Shown piece by piece: positions 1 to 12,206 of a stretch of 64,000 bases of DNA. Position 1 is the first letter of the stretch. The number at the start of each line of letters is the position of its first letter. The notes under the pieces are model-generated. The model saw only the letters and a list, made by a program, of their open reading frames with translations, was not told the origin of the DNA and made no database searches. The position numbers and the translations under genes are program-made. Origin of the DNA: Sorghum bicolor (taxonomy: Eukaryota; Streptophyta; Magnoliopsida; Poales; Poaceae); assembly GCF_000003195.3 (NCBI RefSeq), contig NC_012873.2, forward strand, positions 21,106,347-21,170,346, given 5' to 3'.

Positions 1-18
1 TGTCTTAATCAAAAATTG

Positions 19-3000
19 TGGTCTCAGCCTGATGTAAGCGACCATCTACACATTTATAGAATGTCTACTAGGTGGATTGAGCATGGGGAGTCGTCAAATG
101 TTGAAGTAGTTGAAAATTTGGACCAGCAGGAGGTCGAAGTAAGGGATCATGACTTTGGGATACATGACGATATGGCCGATTATGACTCATGATGAGGATC
201 ACGGAGTACCAGAGATGATAGGAGAGTTGTATGCTGCGGCAGAGGCTCAGAGAGAACAGCCAAGGTTTGTGAGAGTCCTTGAAGATGCGAAGAAGTCTCT
301 TAGCCTGGGATCTAGGCATTCTAAATTCTCTTTTCTGGTGAGGATGTTGTATATCAAGTCTCGTTATCGAATTGGCAATGGAGCATTTTTCGTAATTATG
401 AAGCTGTTGTCAGAAGGTTACCCTCAGAGTGATTTTGAATGATGAGGCAAAAAAATATCTTAAAGAGTTGGGCCTTAGATTTCAAAACATTGATGTGTGT
501 GAGAATAATTGTGTGTTGTTTCGGAAGGAGTATGAAAAGGAGGATGTGTGCCTAGTATGCAACGCGTCTAGATGGAAAGATGGAACTGGGGCCAAGCGGG
601 TTCCACACAAGGTATTGAGGTATTTTCCACTTGTGTCAAGGTTGCAAACAATTTTCGCTTTGAAGTGAACTTCTAAAGAAACACAATAGCACAAGAATAT
701 GAGGAAGCCAGTCGACAATGTAATGAGCCATCTAGCTGATGGGGAAGCATGGAAGCACTTTGACGGGAGGGAACCCACATTTATAGCTAATCTGAGGAAC
801 CTCAGACTTGCCTTAGCTACCAATGGATTCAATCTATTTGGCAACATAAGTACCCAATACAGTATGTGGCCACTGCTTCTGACTCCGCTCAATCTGCCAC
901 CGCGGGAATGTTGAATCCAACAAACTGCTTTATGTCTTTACTCATACCAGGTCCAAAATCCCCAGGAAAGGATTTTGATTTGTTCTTTGAGCCCCTTATT
1001 GAGGACTTGCTTGAGCTATGGAAGGGCGTCACTACCTTTGATGCATGTACTGGTCAGAAGTTTGACCTCCGTGCTACCGTGTTGTTGTGTATACATGATT
1101 TTCCAGCGTTGAGCACGTTATCAGGGCGAACAACAAAGGGGTATTATGCATGTACTCATTGTAACAAGGATCCATTGTCCTGGGCTATAAGGAATAAGCT
1201 ATGTTACATTGGACATCGTCGTTACCTTCCAATGACACATAAGTGGCGGAGAAGCTTGGCTTTCGATGGTAAGCATGAAAAGAAAGATCAGCCAGGCAAG
1301 TTCACTTTGGAGGAGGTCATGGAACAACTAGAGAAGGTGAAAGATGTGAGGCCAGGGAAGCATCTAGAAATTATTGGAAAAATAAGGAAGCGGAATAAGG
1401 GTCCAAGGATTTATAGCCGCAAAGATGGGTTATAGAGATTGCCATATTGGAAAGATTTGAAGCTTCCACATAATCTTGATGTGATGCACATAGAGAAAAA
1501 CATATGTGAAAACATTTTTGGCATATTGCTCAATGTATAGGGGAAGCACTATACCACAACCCTTAATCAATGACTTACTGCAGTTGCTAAAAGTTGAAAA
1601 ACAGCGTTGAACAGTGAGTTGCTAAAAGTTTAGGATGGACAGTTAGTTGTTAAAATTATATGCGGCGATGGATGGTCCGTTGCTATAACTTTTTTGCTTT
1701 TGCATTTGATGGTCAGTCGCTATACATCAGTACAACATCTTACAATCGATTGCTAAACAAATTTGGCCAAAGGCGCGCAATATTTGGGCCCTTCCCGCGG
1801 TAATTTTGGCCCAAATTCACCTAAACCCTAACTCATCCCCACATACCTAGAGCCACTTGGTAACGTAAGAGTTCCACACGAGCGCCGACGCCACCCGTAC
1901 GGCACGATTCACCTCTCGCGAGCCGCGCTGCTGCCTTCCCCGCCGGTCGGCTACCCCCGCTGCTCGCCCCTGCTGGCCATCCAGCCTCGGCGGCATTGTG
2001 CGCTGCCAGCCCCTCAATGGTGCCTGCCCGCCAGCTGAAGTGCGCCCGTCAGTGGCCAGGACCTGACGCCGCCACTCACCAGGAGAAGTGCCTAGGACCC
2101 GGTGGCCAGGAGTAGTGCCCAGGACTCGACTCCACCTGCCCACAGCAAGCACCGACTCTCGCCCACCGTAAGAGCTCCTTGTCCCAGATGCCCCCAACAG
2201 CAAACTGACGGGTGACGGCAACACTGCAGCCAAGTGCTCATCTTCGTCACCCTTGATTTCTTTCTGAGGATTTCTTCTCCAGTTCGTCGCTAAATCGTGG
2301 GCACTGCTCCATCATTGTTCTTTAACTTCATGTTCATTGTTAGATCTGCTTATTAGTTCGTAGAGACTGAGCCATGCCATTAAACGTTGTGGTGATGTGG
2401 CTCAATTTGTGCCCTGTTGTGCCATTCCAACATCTGAAAGTGAGGCTGAACTATATGCGGATATAATATTTTTTTGATGAAAGGTACAGAAATTTAAGTA
2501 CTGAACTTACCAACCATTGGCCAGAGTTAAAATGATCTTCTCCAGGAAAGCCAACATGCTATTCAGACAAATTAGAAATTAAGCTACATATTCATAGACG
2601 TACTTCAATTCGGTTGGCATTGTCCTGTGATACTTTCTTCTCTTCTCCAGTGCATCTACTAGGATCGAAGGGCAACCTGTCCTCATGTGTTCTTTGTAAT
2701 ATTTTTGTTCACTACTATACTTGGAGTACTGCGTGCTAGCCAGAGCGAGCCAATATCATTTAGCATGATTGCAGATTCAACACATTTCTTTTTTGCTGCT
2801 CTTGAAAGAAAGCTTGTCAACGGATGTGACATTTTGCTTTGTCCAGGTTGTACCATTAGCTAAAACAACCATAGCAATTGCCATTCATCACTTTGAAGTT
2901 GTTGATCGAAGGAACTTGTGAAAGGTAAGATTTATTTAACTAGTTCGCATTCATGAATGCCTAGATACCATGTTCCATTCTTATGATGTGCCTTGCGTTT

Positions 3001-5623
3001 ATTTTGTTCTGTAATGTTGTAGTGTGAGAATATACATAAATAAAGGGTGCTAGGTTGTTGGCTTGTTGGCAGGAAGGGTGCTAGGAGTAAACTTGAATGC
3101 ATTTGAACTACATGTTATCTTATGGTGAACTAGATGTTATCTTTGAATGCTTTTGGACTACAATCTGGTAGTTTTAGTTTGTAGACTTAGTTTGTGGACT
3201 CGAACCTGAAGGTTGTAGTGTTGAATGACTTTTGGATGATGACTTAGCTAGATTATGCGTTCAGCTACTATATATATGCATGCTTGTAAGTTGGCTTTAT
3301 GTCAAGAAGCTTAAGCTGCTAGTGACACGATTATATATGTACTCATTTGATATGGATGAATGAAAATATAATTGATCTACCCATTTGTGTAAGTCATTCA
3401 GTATTGTATTTGTTCTGAACGTGGTCTAGTTGTAAATATATGTAGATTATTTTTTTTCTTATTTAATTCATCTCGATGGACCAGCAGTTGTTAAAAATTA
3501 TTACTACGATGGACTATCCGTTGCTAAAACTACAAACAGCTATCCGTTGCTAAATTCTAGGGCGATGGACGGTCAGTCTCTAAAGATGAAGTCTGTTGTT
3601 GTATACCTACAATGACGGCTTCAACAGCGTCTGCTAGGGTCCATTGCTATAACTTTTAGCAACGGACCGTCTATTGTTGTACACCCCTTATAACAACTTC
3701 AAGTCAGTCGCTGATTAAAGGTTGTGGTATAGTGATGACCAAGGACACAACCAATGCTAGGCTAGATTTGCATGATATGAGCATAAGACCAGAATTGCAC
3801 TTACAGAAGGATGGCAACTCAGTCACTACTCCACCTACTCCGTATGTCTTGGGGAGGAATAAAAAAATCAAGTTTTGCAAGTTTCTCAAGCGTATCAAGT
3901 TTCCTAATGGATATGTAGCTAACCTAGAAAGATACATAAGTGAAGATGGTTCGAAGGTCCAGGGGAAGCTAAAAACACATTCTTGCCACATACTCCTACC
4001 AAGAATCATACCGGCTAGCCTAAGAGGTCTAGTAAGGAAGGATGTATATGAAGTAGTTGCAGAGCTCGGGACCTTCTTTAGGGAACTATGAAGTAGAAAC
4101 CTAAGGATAGATGTTGTGAAACGACTAAAAGAGGAAATTTGATTGACCCTCTGCAAGCTTGAGAAAATCTTTCCACCTGCCTTCTTTGATGTCATGGTGC
4201 ACTTGGCTATCCATCTTCTAGATGAGGCATTGCTTAGAGGACCTGTTCAATATGGATGGATGTTCCCAATAGAAAGGCGACTAGGCACTTTGAAGAGTTT
4301 TGTAAGGAATAGGGCTAAGCCAGAAGGATCAATTGTTGAGGCATATATGGCAAGTGACACCTTGACTTTTTATTCTAGGTACATGGAGGATATTGAGAAT
4401 AGATTTAACCAGGATGATGATAGTGGTGGAGAGATGGCATTACCTGATGACATCTCTATTTTTAGGCATGGTGTTACTCTTGTTGGATCTAATAGGACCT
4501 AGTACATGGATGACGTTGTCTTGAATAAGTTAGTTTGGTAGGTGCTTAATAATTGTGATGAAGCGGAGGAATATTTAGAGTAAGTATCATTTGGATGTTT
4601 GAGTTTTTATTTGTATAGTTCAAACCCGTCTAATTATTCATACAATTAATCTTTGCTCTGCAGCTTGTACGGGAGCATCTACTGCAGCAAGGTGCACATG
4701 ATGTTGATACAATGGTTGAACAAGGATTTGCAAAGTGGTTTAAGCGCGATGTAAGTCACTACACATTCTTTTGTAGGTTCAGTAAATGCATTACTATTCA
4801 TATGTAATTTGTGAACTGAGTGCTTTTGTTTCAACAGATTGATAACAAACGCAACTAGAATTCAGAATTGGTTAGTGAAGGACTATGGGCACTTTCATGT
4901 GGCCTAGATCTGTGAGTTAAGACATGTGCTGCTTGCAAGGTTAATGGAGTGCGGTATAGCACTGTGGATCGTGAGAAGTTCCTCGTAACACAAAATTGTG
5001 GTGTAATGACACCAGGTTCACATAATGGGAGAGACATAGATTTTTATGGACTCCTTAAAGAGATTATTGAGTTGGAATATAATTCTAATTTTCAACTCCG
5101 TCGAATAGTGGTTCTATTTCGATGCGATTGGTTCAACCAAGAAGACAAGACGAGAGGCCCTCGAGATGATAGTTATTTCAAATCCATCAATGTGCAGTCA
5201 GTATGGTACAAGACTGATCCTTTCATCTTATCTACTCACTCGAAAAAGATATTTTACCTGGAAGACACAACTTTAGATACAGATTAGCGAGTTGTGCAGA
5301 AAATTTGAACATAGGAATATTTATGATGTGTGGCTGAAAAAGATGAGGCCAATCATGATGTGCATCAGGATGATTATGGTTCTGATACTGAGCATATAGT
5401 GCAATCAAGTGATGCTAATGAGGTTAGGGACAATAATCATGGTGGAGAAGCTACTATAATTAAAGGAAATTTACAATATCTTTTAAGAAGCAAGAAGCAA
5501 TCCATAACTCAAGAAGATAGTGAGAATGAGGAGGAAGATGATACGGTACTGCAGTACTATAGTGATGGTGACAATGATAATAATGATGACATGTACCTCG
5601 ATGAAGAACATGAAGATTTCTAG
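19..5623 (+). pseudogene. TNP2-like CACTA transposase, broken and interrupted by another transposon
   Basis: CACTA transposases cut and paste the element by binding its ends. Recognisable parts in order: an N-terminal segment (19-192, with the W-I-E-H-G-E motif), a further N-terminal part (about 190-670 in two frames), the Transposase_21 core (about 860-1,435, with IPGPKSPGKD, YYACTHC and YIGHRRYLP), its continuation after the inserted element (3,738-4,091), a DUF4218 domain (4,143-4,502, with FFDVMVHLAIHL and YGWMFPIERRLG), a DUF4216 domain (4,949-5,287, with VLFRCDW) and an acidic tail (5,330-5,623). Frameshifts and stops separate these pieces, for example the stop at 1,433-1,435 and another just before the insertion at 1,547. 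It cannot make a full transposase. The family call is firm; exon limits are not resolved. Confidence 0.9.
1547..3734. mobile_element. Non-autonomous CACTA element inserted in the TNP2 gene
   Basis: The ends are perfect inverted repeats: CACTATACCACAACC at 1,547 and GGTTGTGGTATAGTG ending at 3,734. The host reading frame (G-K, then T-K-D-T-T-N-A-R-L-D) resumes directly after the element. The 3-bp target duplication is AAG (1,544-1,546) against ATG (3,735-3,737), so one base has changed. Subterminal copies of a motif like GATGGACGGTCCGTTGCT occur near 1,660-1,700 and 3,476-3,680. There is no transposase ORF. A GC-rich block (1,855-2,240) followed by T-rich, intron-like DNA resembles a captured promoter or first exon, but I cannot name a source gene. 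Confidence 0.93.
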
Positions 5624-6399
5624 TATGGACTAGTAACATGTCCCTACACTGCAATACAGTTTTTGTTTGCCCAACATTTGCCCATATTTAATAATTTTTT
5701 GGCTTTGTGTAATTTCATTTACTTATTCCTGTGAACTATAGAATCTGAATTATTTCAGCTTGAGTTATTTCTAGGATTCTGAATTGTTTGTGCTTGAACA
5801 GGTTGTCATTGATATTCTACATTGGTCATATGTTCAGAATTTTTTTAGAATATTAAATGATGAGACCTGGTGATGGCGCAGTGGCCTGGTAGAAAGTGGA
5901 TGATGCCGATCTGTTTCATACACCACGGCATGTGGACCTGTTACGCTTATGCTTTAGTTTAAGTAAAACTGTGTTATAGATTTACTCAACTGAGTAGGCT
6001 AACACAATGGTAAGACACATTTAGTTTCTTCATCATTTTTATGTGTTCTATTTTTTATATCTCTGGCAAAATTTTTCTTTAAGTAGGTCATGACTCTGTG
6101 AATTCATACCACATGATCTGCATATAATCAGTTTTCATCAAATATTAGGACTTCAATTACATCAGTCACATAGTATAATTTCCCAGGAATTACCCACTGA
6201 GCATACAATCACATAGTAGAATTTTTCATCACAGGATTTGACTAGAGAATATTTAACATCACAACATACATTAGATAAAAAGCATATTACTTCAGCCATT
6301 CATATACTGTAGTTCATCTAGTTCATGACCACATGATATGGTAACATGACCAGTCCTACTTCCAAAAGCTATCCATGTCATACATCCAACAGACTTGCA
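5624..6399. other. AT-rich spacer after the TNP2 gene
   Basis: I see no coding sequence here. At 5,872-5,890 there is a tRNA-like box A (TGGCGCAGTGG) without a convincing box B, so I do not call a SINE. The rest is low-complexity AT-rich DNA inside the CACTA element. Confidence 0.5.
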
Positions 6400-7142
6400 T
6401 GTTCTACTTCTTTTTCAGTTCCTTGACCTGACACTTCAGCTAGTAGATGATCTGGTCCAATTTCTAAAGTTTCCTGCCTGTACTTCATGTCCAGCTCCTT
6501 CAGCATCACACAACAGGCGCAAGTCTGCACACAAAATGAAGAACTAATAAAGAACATAGCAGTTGTATGTTATTGGTTTAAGAAAGATAGCTACCTCAAA
6601 ATATATACTGCTCCAATTGGCAGTTCTTTCATTCATGCATGCTATACACAGTATGCTATACACAATGGCAAGGAACTCTACAGGTTTTAATTACACTTGC
6701 CCTGTGCTCTAGTGCTTTTAGTTCTGACAGAGATCACAGCTATCCTTACCATCACTCTTTTTGTTCAAAGTCAATCATGCACCAAACAAAAAGATTGACT
6801 ACATAAAAGAGTCAAAGCATAGCTTGGGAAAAATATTCTCACCACAGAGCCATGATCGTCTTTCTCATCACAAGTGGAGTCGTCGGAGGACGAGGTGCTG
6901 CGATCCACCTGGATAGGTGCAAGTTGATGTTGTCGATGCACCACCGACGAGGATGGGGTCCCGGCCTGTATGGCGGCCCAGCGAGTACGCGGCACCACCG
7001 AGGCAGGGGTACGGGGCTGTGCAGCACCCCGGAGATGACTCGGCATCGCCGAGGACGAGGGCAAGGTGAACTTACCCTTCGCATCCCGCAACTGGCGGCG
7101 CGCACGCTCCGACTACGACGGATTAGTCTTACCTAGTGCCAT
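6400..7142 (-). pseudogene. Remnant of a small minus-strand gene inside the CACTA element
   Basis: Reading the minus strand, an ATG at 7,142-7,140 opens a frame containing basic S-E-R-A-R-R-Q-L-R-D-A-K-G, then a Ser/Pro/Arg-rich stretch and an acidic patch (S-S-S-D-D-S-T-C-D-E-K-D-D). It continues to about 6,840. An in-frame stop lies at 7,113-7,115, nine codons in. A second coding-looking stretch downstream (about 6,535 to 6,395) encodes M-L-K-E-L-D-M-K-Y-R-Q followed by an acidic end, and is preceded by an acceptor-like TGTGTGCAG. I do not recognise the family. CACTA elements of grasses often carry a small extra gene opposite the transposase, and that is my inference here. Exon limits are uncertain. 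Confidence 0.35.
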
Positions 7143-7889
7143 TCTCCCTTAGGTGCCAACAACTGAAGATAAAGAGAAAAAATTTAGAGAAGTAACCAAT
7201 GCCATAGATCCATACTATAAATAGGTACCAACTGTCCTAGCAAGATATCCCATCACAAGTTAATTTCAAGATTGCTTTGATATCTTAATTAATTTAGTAA
7301 CTGAAATGTAGCAAGATATCCCATTTGAATATGAGACATGCCCTAGGCTAACCAGTTGCCTGATTTCCTAGGCCTAGTTATGTGTTCACGGGATTCTGAA
7401 ATGTTCTCCACTAAACCCAGAGATGACTCACAGAGACTAATTTATATACTTTGCCTACTTCCCAATAAATCACATACCCCACCCCTCCCCCCCACCCATA
7501 GGAACAAATTGCAAGGCCTCATACCACATCTGTACTGATTGAAAATCATAGAGATGAACCTAGAATCAGCAATCCATCTACAAATCACCTAAGCCTAACT
7601 CCTCTATGATTCCCCCTCCAAATATGCAATATTGAACCTAACCCTAAAAAGCAAAGAGAGGGACAACGTGGCGGATAATGTACCTGAGGAGCACGTGAGG
7701 ATGGGGGTCGCCAGAGCACGTCAGGTTGGGGGTCGCCGAAGCACGGAGTCTGGCGTCGCGGGGGTAAACTGGAGTGGCGCGCCCTTGTCTTCGATGGGGT
7801 CAATAGAAGGGGTGCGACACTGAGTGGGGATCGACACTAAGGGAGCAAATAATGTTGCAAAAAATCCTGATGCTTACATAACATATAAG
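7143..7889. other. Spacer without a recognised gene
   Basis: The stretch holds AT-rich DNA and a GC-rich patch near 7,670-7,830 with open frames on both strands. None has features of a known family or a convincing start context. The last 8 bases (7,882-7,889, CATATAAG) are the left target-site copy of the hAT-like element that follows. Confidence 0.5.
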
Positions 7890-8997
7890 CAGTGGCGGAC
7901 CCAGGATTTGGTTAGGACTAGGGCCAAATCCTAGTACCGAAAAGTCAAAAACTACACCGTCGTCTATATAATCTATGTATAAAAATTGTTATTACAAAGA
8001 AAATTTTTTAGATCAGAAGTTCTCCAACTACATATTGTCATACAACTTTTAAGAATACAACATTGAACTACAAAAATAAATACTTAGCAATAACAAGAAT
8101 ATAACATTGAACTACAAAAATAAAAACATAGCAATGATATGCTACATTCGCATTTTTCATGTCCTTTTCAGTAACGCCTAAATCTAGACACAAGATGTGA
8201 GAGTTAATTAAAAAAGACAAACAAAAAAGTAAGCTTACTTAATGACAATGTATTTGTAGCCTAAATGTATCTTGTAGCGTCAGAGAGGATCGTAACATTG
8301 TTCATTCGTTTCCAAGATTCATGGTGGAGTTTTCTTTTGTTAAGATCAGAACAGATGTAGTAGAAGAATTATAGAGGATTCAATTACTTTATAAATTGGA
8401 TCAGGGCTTTCTTGAGGCCGTGACAGAACTTGATGAAGCGTTGGTTGGTCTTCTCCAGTCCCTTCCTCTCAGTGATGATGTTGTCTCGCCTACTCGCCCG
8501 ACTATGGTGCGGTGAAGCACTGGCGGGCAACGAGCACCAGTTACGAGCGGCGGCGCGAGCAAGCAAAGCATCCAAACGAGAGGGCGAGACAACAAGAGAA
8601 TAGGCGTCGATTCCTAATCTTTTTGGGCTGGTTGGCATTAAAGCTATTGGGCTAAGGCCTTGTTTAGTTGGAGAATTTTTTGGTTTTGGCTACTGTAGCA
8701 CTTTCGTTTGTATTTGATAATTATTATCCAATTTTATAGACTAATTAGGCTCAAGATTTATCCTGCAAATTATAGGCAAACAATGTAATTAGTTATTTTT
8801 TATATCTATATTTAATGCTTCATATGTCTGAAGATTCGATATGACAAGAAATCTTAAATCTTTTTGAAAATTAAACAAGGCCTAAACTCTGATAAATTAA
8901 TAAGACAATGGTCCAGAAATTAAAGAGTTGTATCTAGAATACCTAGTCTACGACTAGGGCCAAGGCCCTAGTGGCCCTAGGCCTGAGTCCGCCAATG
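7890..8997. mobile_element. hAT-like non-autonomous DNA transposon
   Basis: The ends are imperfect inverted repeats: CAGTGGCGGACCCAGG at 7,890 and, on the reverse strand from 8,997, CATTGGCGGACTCAGG (14 of 16 match). They begin and end CA...TG. An exact 8-bp duplication, CATATAAG, flanks it at 7,882-7,889 and 8,998-9,005, which is the hAT signature. No transposase domain is visible. The minus-strand frame at 8,384-8,638 is GC-rich and unrecognised. A Tourist-type MITE is nested inside at 8,656-8,882. Confidence 0.92.
8656..8882. mobile_element. Tourist-type (PIF/Harbinger) MITE nested in the hAT-like element
   Basis: The element starts GGCCTTGTTTAGTT and ends with the inverted copy AACAAGGCC. 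An exact TAA target duplication is present at 8,653-8,655 and 8,883-8,885. The internal sequence has the family pattern seen elsewhere in the window (TACTGTAGCACTTTCG, ATTTAATGCTTCAT, ATTCGATATGACA). It is 227 bp with no coding capacity, so mobility would need a transposase from elsewhere. Confidence 0.92.
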
Positions 8998-9029
8998 CAT
9001 ATAAGTAACTTGGCGGTCCAGAACTTACA

Positions 9030-9935
9030 CAAATACTTTACTAGCCCAATGGTAAAGCATTTTGAGTTTGTCCCTTAGCTCCTAGGGTTGAACCCAATGG
9101 GAGCCAATTTATTTTATTCTTTTCCCTACATTTTTGTTTTCAATACTTTTCCATTTCTCTATGTTTTCCCCTGTTTTTCAATTAATTATTACTATATTAT
9201 TGCTTAATGATTTGCCTCACTGATTTTGAAACATCTTATTTCACTTTTAGCAATTATTGTATTTAATTGTTGAATGACTAAATGATAAAATCTTTGAGCT
9301 ACCTTGTGACTAAATTAGAGTTGTTCATGCTTGAACAACATTTATAGTACCACCTTGTCAAAATCGTTTGGATTTCTCACTTTGGTGTATAATGTAGACA
9401 AAAAATTTTCAACTTATGTCTAAAAGTTTCAATTTATTTGGATAAAGTGGTCATGCACCAAAGCACACAAGGCATGCATGCATGTCTCGCATAAATCCTA
9501 TAGAATAAATGAGATATGTTCATGATTGTAAGATATGTATACGACCACTTTGTCAAAATAATTTGAATATTGTTATGTCATGATCAAACACCAAAGAAAG
9601 GTGTTTGTGCAAGTTTCAATATTTTCCTATCTCAGTGAATCTATTGTAGCAAGTATACTTATTAGTTTTGCAACAAATTACTAAATCAATAGCTACAAAA
9701 GGTAATAATATTTTTAAAATAAATGAGCCTAATAATTAAGGAATATTATACTAATTAAAAGTCTACCTAAACCATGATGATACAAAAAAATCACTAAAAT
9801 AGAAAACACCAAAATGATGGAATAAATGGCAGTCATAGCCTTCAAACCCAAGACCACGTAATAAAGCTCAAAGGGCCTTACCATTGCGCCATCATATTAT
9901 GTTTGACATTGGTGCAATAAAATTTTAATTGAACA
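9030..9935. repeat. Facing pair of tRNA-like (SINE-type) promoter boxes around AT-rich DNA
   Basis: At 9,039-9,090 on the plus strand a perfect box A match (TAGCCCAATGG) is followed about 30 bases later by a box B-like GGTTGAACCC, one base short of consensus. On the minus strand at about 9,895-9,840 a second box A match (TGGCGCAATGG) is followed by GGTTTGAAGGC. The two units face each other across about 740 bp of AT-rich DNA. They look like decayed tRNA-derived SINEs or parts of a fold-back element. No target duplication was found. Confidence 0.4.
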
Positions 9936-10455
9936 TATCAAATCCCCCTAGGATACCGCAACCGGGAGCGCGGCAAACATTTTCCATCTAAAAAAATACC
10001 GCCAAAAATAATTTCATTATCTATCCATCTCCCCCACTCTCGACTCCCCCATGGCCATTCTTCCTCTCCAGCCCCACACCCCCCCCAATTCTGCAACCCT
10101 ACCTTCCTCGGCCCGAGCTGCGTCAACGGCGAGCTCAATCGCCGCATCCCACTCTCTTACCTCTCCATCCACCGCCGACAACCACCTGGCCAAGGAGCTC
10201 CGTTTTCCCCTAGCCGCCAGCGCCGTCGAGGAGTCGAGGAGCCCCGTCTACTTCCCCATTGACACCCGCCGTCGATGACTCAAGGACCTGCATCGACGAC
10301 TTGTTCCCCGTTGACGTCCGTCGCCGACAACTCAAAGACGAGCTGCATCCCAACCTTCTTCCCCGTTGACGTCCGTCGCCGACCACCACTAGATCTGCAT
10401 CCCTGCCGCCGACGAGCCTCTGGGCCACGACCAATGGTCACAAGTAGGCGTCAAG

Positions 10456-12206
10456 GTACGAAGAGGCCTACAGACCAGAACAAGGTAACCATAAATCTTC
10501 TCTATTTTATATATTCATGTATTTTTTTCTTTGTTCTAGTAGTACTTAAACATTGTTGGTCTTTTTGTTGCCTGCATGTCGAACAAGGGCTTCTGTGTTT
10601 AGGATCCATCTGTGTGCTTGATTAGGACATGGCTTAGAAAATATTTTATTTGGAATGTAGAGGGGAGAAATTCAACAGTAGATTCAAAGGGGACAAATAT
10701 CCAGTCTGCTAGGTTCTAATTTCTAACTGCTAGTTAGAGGCATTGCAAACTATCTTCTATAATAGATTCACTTTTCATATAATTAGTCCAGCTCTATCCT
10801 TTGTCAAATTTTTTTGAGCTACAGATACTAAATAGATTACATGCCTTTATAAGTTTTAACACAAACAATACTTTTGACCACCATGTTGGGTGTTTACAGA
10901 AAGTCTTTGCATGTAAATAATCTATTTACATTTGGCCACCATGTTTTCTGTGAATCTTTGTATTAACAAAGTTGTAGATAACTTCATTATATAGTTGCTG
11001 TTAAAATGTCATGGTAATTGGCCTAGTGCTTTCAATGTTATAGCCTTAGCAATTCTGAGCTAGGACATGTCTGCTCTCAGCATTTGCAGAGCAGTCTGTG
11101 AATTTGGGTCTGTTTGGGCTACCTACTGGTTGATTCAGCACGAGACATGATTAAGAAAGTTGTAGTAAACTTATTAAGCTTTCCAGAAAGTCTTGGTTCA
11201 TGTCTAGTGGTGCTATAGAACTCCAGTTATGATATTTACAATGTGACTGCTATTTTGCATGTCTGTGAATGATTGTTCTCTAGTGAGCCTAGATAATGCT
11301 TGTGTTGTGTGATCATCTGTTTAGGCTAATTGTAATGCATTGCTAGCTGCAGGTGTTAGTCCCCTTATATGTGATGAATTTTTGTATCTTAGATAGTTGA
11401 AAAGGGGTAAGTGTCTGTCTACTTTAGTTTGTTTGATTGATCTGAGTCTAGGATCTGAACTTATGTATGCAAAATCGATGACTACTTAGCACTGTCATAT
11501 TTCTTATTTCATTTCTCTGCTATACTCTAGCTGGTGTCTCAAATATTTGGATCAATAGTGATAGTAGTCTGTTTGATCATCTCTTTTATTAAGAATAATG
11601 CAGTAATGTGGAGGCGCTAAAGCATTATGAAAGTACTTGTGTCTCTTGTCTTCATATACTACCTCCTAGCTATGAGTTCACTCCTTCATATACTGACTTT
11701 TAGCTATTAGTACTTCTATCTGTTGTCTACATATACTATTTTTTATCGAAGCAGCAGGTGATAATACCCTACTGCTGTTACTACTTGACTAGTACTACTA
11801 TTCCTACACACTACTGTTGTGTAGTGGCTGTTGCTACTACTAGTAGTACTTACCTACTATTTTCTCGTCTCTTCTCTCTTCTCCTCCCTACACTACTTCT
11901 ACTACTATCCTCTCTACTATTCTACTACTCTCCTCTCTCTTCTTCTATCAACTCTTCTACACATCTCTACTACCAGTAGTACTAGTTCAAAGTAATGTAC
12001 AGAGCTACAATCTCTATGAAGTACTTCTGTCTCTTGCCTTCATATACAAGTTTTTGTGGTCTATTGGACCTATCAATCACCTCTTATCACTAATCTATTC
12101 AGCAACCACTCCTGCTTTCTATCTCTTATCTTTCTAGCATCTAGTATTCACTCTTACTTCAATCCATTTTATTCTCTAATACACACAATTTGCTTCTTCT
12201 TGTAAG
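10456..12206 (+). other. Long first intron of the second CACTA gene
   Basis: The donor is G|GTACGA after 10,455 and the acceptor is TTCTTGTAAG before 12,207. The choice is set by phase: only this donor brings exon 2 into the frame of the conserved N-A-Y-E-R-R-R segment. The interior is T-rich. A pyrimidine tract with many CTACTA/TACTAC repeats lies at about 11,750-11,985 and gives a spurious Leu/Ser/Tyr-rich frame. Confidence 0.55.

Noticed and set aside
2709..2725. CACTACTATACTTGG as the missing left end of the large CACTA element
   Set aside because: It matches the right end for only about nine bases, lies inside the nested element at 1,547-3,734 and has no subterminal repeats beside it.
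7585..7803. Pro/Arg-rich minus-strand frame
   Set aside because: The GC-rich patch is open in several frames, without a recognised family or conserved motif.
11758..11979. Leu/Ser/Tyr-rich reading frame
   Set aside because: It is the translation of a pyrimidine-rich CTACTA tract inside an intron.
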